From Flavobacteriaceae bacterium (GTDB lineage Bacteria; Bacteroidota; Bacteroidia; Flavobacteriales; Flavobacteriaceae): 6,043 nucleotides of DNA. Both the position numbers and the translations under genes were made by a program. Each line of letters begins with the position of its first letter. Position 1 is the first letter of the stretch. The notes under the pieces are model-generated. The model did no database searches. It saw only the letters and a list, made by a program, of their open reading frames with translations, and had not been told where the DNA came from. The DNA lies in the NCBI GenBank assembly GCA_003511845.1, contig DOIV01000006.1:861-6903 (forward strand), in the 5' to 3' direction. Positions 1 through 5,820 of this stretch are shown piece after piece.

Positions 1-615
1 ATGCGTCCTTTATATCAAGAAGTCATTTTACCTAATCTTTGTTATGTAGGTGGTGGTGGTGAATTGGCATATTGGTTTGAGTTGAAAAATTATTTTGAAG
101 CTGTAAAAGTGCCTTTCCCCATATTGTTATTACGTAATTCTGCACTATTAATTACTGAAAAACAGTTGCAAAAAGCTAAAAAGCTAAATATCTCTATTGA
201 TGAGCTGTTTTTAAACCAAGATGTATTGGTCAATAAAAAAATTAAAGAAGTATCTGAAATTGAGATTGATTTTTCTAAACAAAAAACTGCTTTAAAAAAG
301 CAGTTTGAAGATCTTAAAGAGATGGCTAAGAAAACTGACAAATCTTTTATTGGTGCGGTAAATGCTCAAGAAGCTAAACAAATAAAAGGTTTAGAAGTAT
401 TAGAAAAAAGGTTGCTTAAAGCTCAAAAACGAAAATTAAATGATTTGGTAGAGCGTATAAAGTTGCTACAAAACGAATTATTCCCAAACCAGAGCCTAGA
501 AGAACGTCATCGTAATTTTTCAGAAATTTATGAAAATTATGGTGATGGATTAATTCCTAAATTAATAAACACCTTAGATCCTTTAAAAAGTGAGTTTTAT
601 TGTATTACGTTGTAA
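1..615 (+). CDS. bshC: BshC, putative cysteine ligase of bacillithiol synthesis (C-terminal part, 5' end outside window)
   Basis: This is the last 204 residues of a BshC-family protein. BshC is thought to add cysteine to glucosaminyl-malate, the final step in making the low-molecular-weight thiol bacillithiol in the cytoplasm. The recognisable block is at the left edge: RPLYQEVILPNLCYVGGGGE, then LAYWFELKNYF, which is highly characteristic of the family. After it comes a long charged helical stretch (about residues 75-165 of the fragment, rich in Lys, Glu and Leu) that fits the C-terminal coiled coil by which BshC dimerises. The frame ends in TAA at 613-615. Family members are usually a little over 500 residues, so roughly 60% of the gene lies to the left. 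The ATG at base 1 is an internal methionine, not the start. No break is seen in the visible part. The next gene begins one base after the stop, suggesting co-transcription. The family call is from remembered motifs. Confidence 0.9.
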   Translation: MRPLYQEVILPNLCYVGGGGELAYWFELKNYFEAVKVPFPILLLRNSALLITEKQLQKAKKLNISIDELFLNQDVLVNKKIKEVSEIEIDFSKQKTALKKQFEDLKEMAKKTDKSFIGAVNAQEAKQIKGLEVLEKRLLKAQKRKLNDLVERIKLLQNELFPNQSLEERHRNFSEIYENYGDGLIPKLINTLDPLKSEFYCITL

Positions 616-616
616 G

Positions 617-1252
617 ATGAAAAAGAAAATTAGTATAAGCTTATTGGTTGGTGTTGGTCTTTTGACTCTTGCTGTTTTTATCCCAAATTTTATCATTAAA
701 AATAATGCATCCAACAAGGTGTTTAATGATGTGAATACTATTAAAAAGAATAAAGTAGGTTTGTTGTTAGGCACTTCAAAATTATTAAGTAGCGGAAGGA
801 TTAACCTATATTATCAATATAGAGTAGATGCTGCTGTAGCTTTATATAAAGCTGGCAAAATAGATTTTATATTGGTAAGCGGAGATAATAGTACTGTTGA
901 TAATGATGAGCCAACAGATTTTAAAAACGATTTGATTAAAAAAGGTGTCCCTGAAGAAAAAATATTTTTAGATTATGCAGGTTTTAGAACCTTAGATTCA
1001 GTGGTTAGAGCAAAAGAAATTTTTGGTCAAGAATCAGTTACAATCATTTCTCAGCAATTTCATAATGAAAGAGCTATCTATTTGGCTGAAAAATATGACA
1101 TTATAGCTGTTGGTTTTAATGCTAAAGACGTTTCAGGACGCTATGGTTTTAAAGTGCAACTTCGAGAGTATTTGGCAAGAACCAAGGTGTATGTAGATTT
1201 GCTTTTTGGCGTTACTCCTAAATTTTTAGGTAAAAAGATTGAAATTAATTAA
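617..1252 (+). CDS. sanA: SanA-like DUF218 (YdcF/ElyC superfamily) membrane-anchored envelope protein
   Basis: A 211-residue protein very like E. coli SanA, an inner-membrane protein whose loss makes cells more sensitive to vancomycin at high temperature; its biochemical activity is not settled. Residues 2-4 are KKK and about 5-22 form one hydrophobic segment, so the rest should face the periplasm. The DUF218 landmarks appear in order: GLLLGT (48-53), QYRVDAA (67-73), VSGDN (87-91), DEPTDFKNDL (97-106), DYAGFRTLDS (119-128), SQQFHNERA (145-153), REYLAR (183-188) and PKFLG near the C-terminus. I chose the ATG at 617 because it gives a normal Lys-rich signal-anchor start. A GTG at 590 in the same frame would add nine residues and overlap bshC. 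The gene starts one base after the bshC stop, so translation may be coupled. Its stop codon overlaps that of the opposing lipoprotein gene. The family is sure; the symbol is by similarity only. Confidence 0.88.
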   Translation: MKKKISISLLVGVGLLTLAVFIPNFIIKNNASNKVFNDVNTIKKNKVGLLLGTSKLLSSGRINLYYQYRVDAAVALYKAGKIDFILVSGDNSTVDNDEPTDFKNDLIKKGVPEEKIFLDYAGFRTLDSVVRAKEIFGQESVTIISQQFHNERAIYLAEKYDIIAVGFNAKDVSGRYGFKVQLREYLARTKVYVDLLFGVTPKFLGKKIEIN

Positions 1253-3018
1253 ATTTTATCATCAATAAAAAATACAGGATCTACGTAGTTAGGGTTTGGA
1301 TTAAGAATTTTATTATTTTCAATAATCAAATTAGTAACTTTATGAACTCCAGATTTATCATTAATCTGAGAAATAAATATTTCTGGTTGGTTTTTGGCAA
1401 TATAGTTACCACCGAGTTTAACAGAACGTACATCTAACACATTATCTTTAATGACAATACCATCAGAATCTTGGTTGGCCCAAACATGATGTCTAAACCA
1501 TTTTACAAGGTAAGAGCCTCTATGTGCAATATGCGTTACGGTTTCGTCCCAAGCGGGTTCAACAGCGATACATGCTCTATGATATGTGCCTTTAAACGTA
1601 TTGTTAATAGCTTTATTTCCATCTGCATGTACAGCAAAATAAAGCATCCATCTGGCTCCTGTTTTCCCTGTTGATTCTACAGTATTGCCTTCAAATAAAT
1701 TATTTTTTGAACCTACATAAGCTTGAAGTAGCCCTTCACCAACTGCAATAGATGTTGATATGTCATTATTTATGATGGTGTTATCAGAAGAACCATAGGC
1801 AAGATGAATACTTGCTGAAACAGAATTACGTAGTGTGTTATTAGCGACCCTATTTTTATTTGACCCGTTCTGCATTGAAATATTACGTGCATTATTGACT
1901 ATTTTATTATCTTCAATAATGCTCTCGCTAACGCCGTTTAAACCAATACCATAATAACCACCTATAATATCGTTATGACTTATTGTTGTTCTTAATGTGT
2001 TGTAGTAAGGTTTTGCATAGGTTTTGTCTTTCATCCATAACCATGTAGTAACAGCCCATTTTTTTTTCTTTCCGTCTGTCGGATCTGTATATTCTTCAGG
2101 AGGATATACATAATCAAGTTGACTAGAAACATAGATAGAAATTCCTCTAGAACGGCTAGATGATGTAATGGTGTTGTAAGAAATGTTATTGTCTACAGCA
2201 TCTTCCATTCCGTCTTTATGGGCAATGAGATAGATATAGCTTACGCCTTTTTTATTTTCTATTTTATTATGATCAATGCTAACCCTAGAAACGTTATAGC
2301 CTATAATTGCATAGCTATACGGTGTGTTTTTCATCTCAATTTCCATGTGGTGAATACGTAAATCTTTTACATTTTCTTCTTGTTTATGTACTTTTCCTAA
2401 GAGAAGAATACCGTAATTTTTTGGATTTACAAATTTAAGTTTACCTCCAAAAATTTGAGTAACGCCGTTATAAACTAAAAGTCTCTTTTTAAGTAAACAG
2501 ACGCCACTGCCAAATTGAACTGCCTTTTTCTCTTCTGCAGCAACCTTTAAAGCTTGGTTAATTGCATCGCTATCATCAGTAACGCCATCACACACTGCTC
2601 CGTAATCTCTGATGTCAATACTGCGATCACCAACGGTAAAATTATCTTTTGCTAGTTCCTTTTTGTAGCTGTTATCTCCAAATACCCGAACTTCATAAGT
2701 GCCAATTTCTTTAATATATTTTTTTTGAGTTAGTTTAAGGATACCATTTGCATCGGTCATAGCTATATATTCCCATAAAATGAGCTCTTCTGAGGTGCTT
2801 TCTGATGTTGTTTTAAATACGCCAACCCAAGCTTTTTCTTCATAAATAGATGGATTTGAGATTTCTACAGCAATAGTTTCACCTACATAATATATTTTGC
2901 GTTGTACATTGAAAGTGGTATCATTGGTGTTGTCGTCAGATTCACAAGAAGAAAATAGTACTAAAAAAAAGAGTGTGCTAAAAATAATATTGACCGAAAA
3001 AAAGTTAGATACTTTCAT
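1249..3018 (-). CDS. Surface-type lipoprotein with N-terminal beta-sandwich and pectate-lyase-3-like right-handed beta-helix
   Basis: A 589-residue lipoprotein. The start at 3018 (MKVSNFF) places a hydrophobic signal peptide at residues 6-24 before Cys25 (LFSSC). A longer reading from 3051 would put 11 poor residues in front and overlap the Nudix gene. After the cysteine comes ESDDN, resembling the acidic export signal that sends Bacteroidota lipoproteins to the cell surface. Residues about 36-130 look like an all-beta sandwich (YYVGETIAVEISN ... GTYEVRVFGDNSYKKELA). At 138-149 is DYGAVCDGVTDD, the hallmark opening of the pectate lyase 3 / GH28-GH55-like beta-helix. From there to the end, short Asn-rich repeats of the type hxxNxhxxN (HNDIIGGYYGI, EDNKIVNNARN, ANNTLRNSVSAS, INNDIS) build the helix. 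Such folds occur in polysaccharide lyases, hydrolases, C5-epimerases and non-enzymatic adhesins. I cannot assign catalytic residues or a substrate, and no SusC/SusD pair is nearby. Probable last gene of the minus-strand operon. Confidence 0.85.
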   Translation of the reverse strand: MKVSNFFSVNIIFSTLFFLVLFSSCESDDNTNDTTFNVQRKIYYVGETIAVEISNPSIYEEKAWVGVFKTTSESTSEELILWEYIAMTDANGILKLTQKKYIKEIGTYEVRVFGDNSYKKELAKDNFTVGDRSIDIRDYGAVCDGVTDDSDAINQALKVAAEEKKAVQFGSGVCLLKKRLLVYNGVTQIFGGKLKFVNPKNYGILLLGKVHKQEENVKDLRIHHMEIEMKNTPYSYAIIGYNVSRVSIDHNKIENKKGVSYIYLIAHKDGMEDAVDNNISYNTITSSSRSRGISIYVSSQLDYVYPPEEYTDPTDGKKKKWAVTTWLWMKDKTYAKPYYNTLRTTISHNDIIGGYYGIGLNGVSESIIEDNKIVNNARNISMQNGSNKNRVANNTLRNSVSASIHLAYGSSDNTIINNDISTSIAVGEGLLQAYVGSKNNLFEGNTVESTGKTGARWMLYFAVHADGNKAINNTFKGTYHRACIAVEPAWDETVTHIAHRGSYLVKWFRHHVWANQDSDGIVIKDNVLDVRSVKLGGNYIAKNQPEIFISQINDKSGVHKVTNLIIENNKILNPNPNYVDPVFFIDDKI

Positions 3019-3037
3019 AGTAGTAATCACTTTATAA

Positions 3038-3469
3038 TTATAACAAGCCACAAATTTCTAATGCTTTTTTATAAGCATCAGCTCTAAAATAGGTATTGTA
3101 ATTTTTTAATTCTGACGGGTAAATCCAGTGTAATTTATCAAACTCATCATCTTGTGGTTTTAAACGCATCTTATGTGCTAGATATTGTACTTTCACAATG
3201 TTTAATTCTTGACGTTTAAAAATATATTGATCTTCGTCAGGATAGATGTAACTTACCTTTTCGGTATAGCTTTGTAGAATGTCTTTTTCAGTAATATCAA
3301 GGTCTAATTCTTCTTTCAATTCTCGAATGATTCCACTAATAAAATTTTCGCCAATCTCTAAGCCTCCTTGTGGAAATTTATAGCCTCCATCTCTAGGTGA
3401 AGAACCTATTAAAACTTTATCCTGATTAACAATTACTGCCATTACAGCTTTTCTAACTTCTTGTTTCAT
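3038..3469 (-). CDS. RppH-like Nudix hydrolase
   Basis: A 143-residue Nudix protein of the RppH / plant-type Ap4A hydrolase group. Family members cleave a nucleoside diphosphate linked to another group; RppH removes pyrophosphate from mRNA 5' ends, which starts decay, and relatives act on dinucleoside polyphosphates. The sequence shows YKFPQGG (30-36), like the WQFPQGG of RppH, leading into a Nudix box at residues 35-57: G35, E41, R49-E50, E53-E54, with the metal-binding REL-KEE core intact. The usual Gly near the end of the box is Asp56 (EELDL). The C-terminal part DEFDKLHWIYPSEL ... YFRADAYKKAL matches the RppH tail pattern. The ATG at 3469 is chosen; an upstream TTG at 3493 would add eight unconvincing residues. 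The stop is 19 bases before the lipoprotein start, and the upstream gene ends 30 bases before its ATG, so one transcript is likely. The exact substrate is not decidable from sequence. Confidence 0.88.
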   Translation of the reverse strand: MKQEVRKAVMAVIVNQDKVLIGSSPRDGGYKFPQGGLEIGENFISGIIRELKEELDLDITEKDILQSYTEKVSYIYPDEDQYIFKRQELNIVKVQYLAHKMRLKPQDDEFDKLHWIYPSELKNYNTYFRADAYKKALEICGLL

Positions 3470-3499
3470 TGTAATTTCTAATATAATTTGCAAGGCAAT

Positions 3500-3967
3500 T
3501 TAACTAGAAAAGATGTTCTTTACTTTCTTTTGGTAATAAATTTCAGGATTCTCTGTATGTGTTTTAGTAAGTTTTACAACATCATCAATAAGTAAATTGA
3601 TTGCAAAGGTGAGTTTTTGTTGTAAAGATAAGACATCTTCAGATGATAAGTAGGTGTTTACTAAAAAAGGGAAATAGTTATTTAAACTTTTTAAATAATT
3701 AGGGTTTAATAAATTGTCATTAAGAACAACTTCATTGTTTATTTTTGTGTATACCTTGAATTTGGCAGAGTTAATTGAAGACATGTGTACTAACTCACAA
3801 AATAATATCACTTTTTTATTGAAATCAAATTTACCCAAATCGATAAGCGAGTTGATTATTTTTATTTCTTTTTTACCTAATTTTTTAATAAAATAGGTAG
3901 TAATCATTTTGTCAATGAGCTCGGTAGATTTTACAACTTGTTTTTCTAATTTGGTAATCATAAGCAT
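3500..3967 (-). CDS. Unrecognised Lys-rich, Arg-free helical protein
   Basis: A 155-residue protein I do not recognise. No signal peptide or membrane segment is evident, so it is probably cytoplasmic. Composition is odd: I count 22 lysines but no arginine and no tryptophan, and many Asn, Leu and Ile. It looks mostly alpha-helical, with an N-terminal charged helix, a middle segment LIDLGKFDFNKKVILFCELV and a C-terminal segment LSLQQKLTFAINLLIDDVVK. The middle segment faintly recalls small helical regulators of the MtlR/HEPN sort, but there is no RxxxxH motif, so I do not claim that. The start may be ATG 3967 or the second ATG two codons on (3961); the frame is open throughout and ends TAA. It is the first gene of the minus-strand set, with the RppH-like gene following after a 30-base gap, and it lies across the divergent region from guaA. 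Real gene likely from operon position and lack of a competing frame; function unknown. Confidence 0.7.
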   Translation of the reverse strand: MLMITKLEKQVVKSTELIDKMITTYFIKKLGKKEIKIINSLIDLGKFDFNKKVILFCELVHMSSINSAKFKVYTKINNEVVLNDNLLNPNYLKSLNNYFPFLVNTYLSSEDVLSLQQKLTFAINLLIDDVVKLTKTHTENPEIYYQKKVKNIFSS

Positions 3968-3976
3968 AGCAATTTA

Positions 3977-3993
3977 TGAGTAAAAAATACTCA
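3977..3993. repeat. Inverted repeat next to the start of the unknown gene
   Basis: TGAGTA, five A, TACTCA: perfect 6-bp arms with a 5-base spacer. It ends 9 bases upstream of the ATG at 3967, so in the minus-strand mRNA it would form a small hairpin with a U-rich loop near the ribosome landing site. It could equally be a DNA operator or chance. Confidence 0.4.
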
Positions 3994-4018
3994 GATGAAT
4001 ATAGATAGTAGAAAATAG

Positions 4019-4049
4019 TTGATAGAGAAAAAGCTAGTAATTAGCTTTG
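4019..4049 (+). promoter_or_regulatory. Bacteroidota-type promoter toward guaA
   Basis: TTG at 4019-4021 is followed after 20 bases by TAGCTTTG at 4042-4049. This matches the -33 TTG and -7 TAnnTTTG pattern known for Bacteroides and Flavobacterium housekeeping promoters. Transcription would start a few bases after 4049, roughly at 4053-4056, giving a leader of about 200 nt before the guaA ATG at 4252. The match is exact at every fixed position, but AT-rich DNA yields chance hits. Confidence 0.6.
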
Positions 4050-4059
4050 GTATACCAAA
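4046..4059. repeat. Perfect 14-bp palindrome spanning both predicted start sites
   Basis: TTTGGTATACCAAA reads the same on both strands. Its left half supplies the TTTG of the guaA -7 box and its right half the TTTG of the mirror-image box. It would lie over both predicted start sites, so it could be an operator for a dimeric repressor. The symmetry is seen directly; the operator role is inference. Confidence 0.6.
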
Positions 4060-4063
4060 TATA
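4056..4063 (-). promoter_or_regulatory. Possible -7 box toward the minus-strand operon
   Basis: Read on the minus strand, 4063-4056 is TATATTTG, an exact TAnnTTTG. It would start RNA near 4050 and give a leader of about 80 nt for the gene starting at 3967. No TTG (CAA on the plus strand) lies at the expected distance around 4083-4088, so the -33 part is missing or degenerate. It is the only TAnnTTTG I found for that strand in the region. Confidence 0.35.
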
Positions 4064-4166
4064 GTACTTATTTAGATGTAAAATAAAATAAATTAATGAT
4101 TAACAGGGTTTTACTAATAAATGGTATGTTTTTTCTATTATTTGGTAATATGGGTAGATGAATGCG

Positions 4167-4187
4167 AATACGGATAAGCACCGTATT
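4167..4187 (+). promoter_or_regulatory. Hairpin in the predicted guaA leader
   Basis: AATACGG (4167-4173) and CCGTATT (4181-4187) are perfect 7-bp complements around the 7-base loop ATAAGCA. It holds the only G+C-rich block of the region. No T-run follows on either strand, so it is not a classical terminator. It may be a leader RNA structure or an operator. Confidence 0.45.
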
Positions 4188-4203
4188 AAATAATTTATAA
4201 ACA

Positions 4204-4213
4204 TTTCATGAAA
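4204..4213. repeat. Short perfect palindrome in the guaA leader
   Basis: TTTCATGAAA is a perfect 10-bp palindrome between the 4167 hairpin and the hairpin at 4220. It could be a binding site, but a palindrome of this size is also expected by chance in AT-rich DNA. Confidence 0.25.
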
Positions 4214-4219
4214 CGGTTA

Positions 4220-4236
4220 TAAATTCTAAGAATTTA
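4220..4236 (+). repeat. AT-rich inverted repeat just before guaA
   Basis: TAAATTC, TAA, GAATTTA: perfect 7-bp arms around a 3-base spacer, ending 15 bases before the guaA ATG. In RNA it would be a weak hairpin beside the ribosome site; in DNA it lies where a -33 element would be expected for the box at 4241. Confidence 0.4.
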
Positions 4237-4240
4237 ATTT

Positions 4241-4248
4241 TATTTTTG
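4241..4248 (+). promoter_or_regulatory. Second TAnnTTTG box abutting the guaA start codon
   Basis: TATTTTTG matches TAnnTTTG and is only 3 bases from the ATG at 4252. If active, RNA would begin at or within a few bases of the ATG, giving a leaderless guaA message. No good TTG lies 17-23 bases upstream; the nearest is TTA at 4217-4219. Low confidence because the stretch is simply T-rich. Confidence 0.25.
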
Positions 4249-4251
4249 CGG

Positions 4252-5784
4252 ATGCAAGAAAAGGTACTTATTTTAGATTTCGGATCTCAGTTTACACAAT
4301 TGATTGCTCGTCGCATTAGAGAGCTTAATATTTATTGCGAAATTCATCCTTATAACAGTAATAAATTTAATGCAGATGATTATAAGGCAGTAATTTTATC
4401 TGGTAGTCCATGTTCTGTGAACGCAGAGGATGCACCACAACCAGATTTATCAAAAATAAAAGGAAAGAAACCCTTGCTAGGTGTTTGTTATGGTGCCCAA
4501 TATTTAGTCCATTTTTTTGGTGGTAAAGTTGGAGCTTCAAGTACTAGAGAATATGGCAGGGCAAAGCTTTCATATATAGATAATCAAGAGAGTTTATTTA
4601 CTAATATAAATGAAGGGAGTCAGGTTTGGATGAGTCATTCTGATACTATTTTAGAATTGCCAAGTCATTATAAAAATATTGCTAGTACCGAAGATGTTAT
4701 AAATGCAGCATTTAAAATTGAAGGTGAAGAAACTTACGCCATTCAGTTTCATCCTGAAGTGTATCATACTACTGATGGCAAACAATTGTTAGAAAATTTC
4801 TTAGTAAACATTGCTAAAGTAGCACAAAGTTGGACTCCAGATTCATTTGTAGAATCTACAGTGCAAAAATTGAAACAACAATTAGGAAATGATAAAGTAG
4901 TCTTAGGGTTGTCAGGTGGTGTAGATTCTTCTGTTGCAGCTGTCTTATTAGATAAAGCAATCGGAAAAAATTTATATTGTATATTCGTTAATAACGGTTT
5001 GTTGAGAAAAAATGAGTTTGAAGAGGTGCTAGACCAATACAAACACATGGGACTTAATGTAAAAGGTGTAGATGCTTCGGCACGTTTTTTGAAAGCTCTT
5101 GAAGGAATCTCTGAACCTGAATTAAAACGTAAAGCAATTGGTGGTACGTTTATTGAAGTTTTTGATGATGAAGCTCATTTAATTAGTGATGTAAAATGGT
5201 TAGCTCAAGGCACTATTTATCCTGATGTGATTGAATCGGTTTCGGTAACTGGAGGGCCTTCTGCTACTATTAAAAGTCATCATAATGTAGGTGGTTTACC
5301 AGATTTTATGAAATTAAAGATTGTGGAGCCTTTACGGATGATTTTTAAAGACGAAGTGAGAAGGGTAGGAAAGTCTTTAGGAATAGATGCAAATTTATTA
5401 GGTAGACATCCATTTCCTGGACCAGGATTAGGAATTCGTATTTTGGGAGATGTAACCTCTGAAAAAGTAAGAATATTACAAGAAGTAGATGCTGTTTTTG
5501 TAAACGGATTAAAAAAATGGAATTTATATGATGAGGTTTGGCAAGCAGGAGCAATGTTATTACCCGTAAATTCAGTTGGAGTTATGGGTGATGAGCGGAC
5601 TTATGAAAAAGTTGTAGCTTTGCGAGCCGTATCATCAACGGATGGAATGACAGCTGATTGGGTAAATTTACCCTATGAATTTTTGCAAGAAACATCAAAT
5701 AAAATTATAAATAAAATAAAAGGTGTAAATAGAGTAGTATATGATATTAGCTCAAAACCACCAGCAACTATTGAGTGGGAATAA
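4252..5784 (+). CDS. guaA: GMP synthase (glutamine-hydrolysing)
   Basis: A complete 510-residue GuaA, the cytoplasmic enzyme that turns XMP, ATP and glutamine into GMP, the last step of guanine nucleotide synthesis. The N-terminal glutamine amidotransferase domain (about 1-195) has [16 protein letters not shown] at 6-21, the nucleophile Cys79 in GVCYGAQ, and the His167-Pro-Glu169 pair in IQFHPEV. The ATP pyrophosphatase domain begins near 205, with the P-loop SGGVDSS at 221-227. The C-terminal dimerisation part has the family marks [18 protein letters not shown] and the closing KPPATIEWE. Length is normal and every key residue is present. ATG 4252 is chosen because [11 protein letters not shown] is the usual start in this phylum; a TTG at 4246 would add only two residues. 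Upstream lacks the A-rich stretch often seen before Bacteroidota starts. The LysM gene follows after 36 bases, probably on the same transcript. Confidence 0.98.
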   Translation: MQEKVLILDFGSQFTQLIARRIRELNIYCEIHPYNSNKFNADDYKAVILSGSPCSVNAEDAPQPDLSKIKGKKPLLGVCYGAQYLVHFFGGKVGASSTREYGRAKLSYIDNQESLFTNINEGSQVWMSHSDTILELPSHYKNIASTEDVINAAFKIEGEETYAIQFHPEVYHTTDGKQLLENFLVNIAKVAQSWTPDSFVESTVQKLKQQLGNDKVVLGLSGGVDSSVAAVLLDKAIGKNLYCIFVNNGLLRKNEFEEVLDQYKHMGLNVKGVDASARFLKALEGISEPELKRKAIGGTFIEVFDDEAHLISDVKWLAQGTIYPDVIESVSVTGGPSATIKSHHNVGGLPDFMKLKIVEPLRMIFKDEVRRVGKSLGIDANLLGRHPFPGPGLGIRILGDVTSEKVRILQEVDAVFVNGLKKWNLYDEVWQAGAMLLPVNSVGVMGDERTYEKVVALRAVSSTDGMTADWVNLPYEFLQETSNKIINKIKGVNRVVYDISSKPPATIEWE

Positions 5785-5820
5785 ATTCTCCTTAATGAAT
5801 AAGAAATAAATTTTAAAATA

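Larger units (their letters stand above)
3968..4251. other. Divergent intergenic regulatory region between the minus-strand operon and guaA
   Basis: A 284-base non-coding stretch, very AT-rich, with no convincing open frame on either strand. It contains promoter-like boxes for both directions and at least five inverted repeats, listed separately. If transcription starts near the central palindrome, the guaA mRNA would have a leader of about 200 nt and the minus-strand mRNA one of about 80 nt. I looked for a purine riboswitch and did not find its conserved core. Confidence 0.75.

Noticed and set aside
90..341. Minus-strand open frame of 83 codons
   Set aside because: Lies wholly inside bshC on the opposite strand; Ser/Phe-rich low-complexity product typical of antisense to a Lys-rich coding strand.
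583..774. Minus-strand open frame of 63 codons
   Set aside because: Antisense to the SanA-like signal anchor; no family likeness.
1471..1674. Plus-strand open frame of 67 codons
   Set aside because: Inside the beta-helix lipoprotein gene in the opposite direction; Cys- and Met-rich nonsense product.
1860..2330. Repeated Asn-rich units suggesting DNA repeats
   Set aside because: The repeats are at protein level (beta-helix rungs) with diverged DNA, so they are the fold and not a DNA repeat array.
3714..3896. Plus-strand open frame of 60 codons
   Set aside because: Antisense to the unknown 155-residue gene; the minus frame is longer, sits in an operon and spans the whole interval.
4136..4144. 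Another -7 box, TATTATTTG, in the intergenic region
   Set aside because: It has one base too many between TA and TTTG compared with TAnnTTTG.
4167..4187. Intrinsic terminator
   Set aside because: The stem is good but no T-run follows on either strand, so it is listed only as a hairpin.
4054..4251. Purine or guanidine riboswitch upstream of guaA
   Set aside because: I could not find the three-way-junction core bases of a purine riboswitch or another known class; only simple hairpins are visible.
4764..5048. Minus-strand open frame of 94 codons
   Set aside because: Antisense to the highly conserved GuaA pyrophosphatase domain.
5345..5554. Minus-strand open frame of 69 codons
   Set aside because: Antisense to conserved GuaA C-terminal coding sequence; Leu/Phe-rich shadow.
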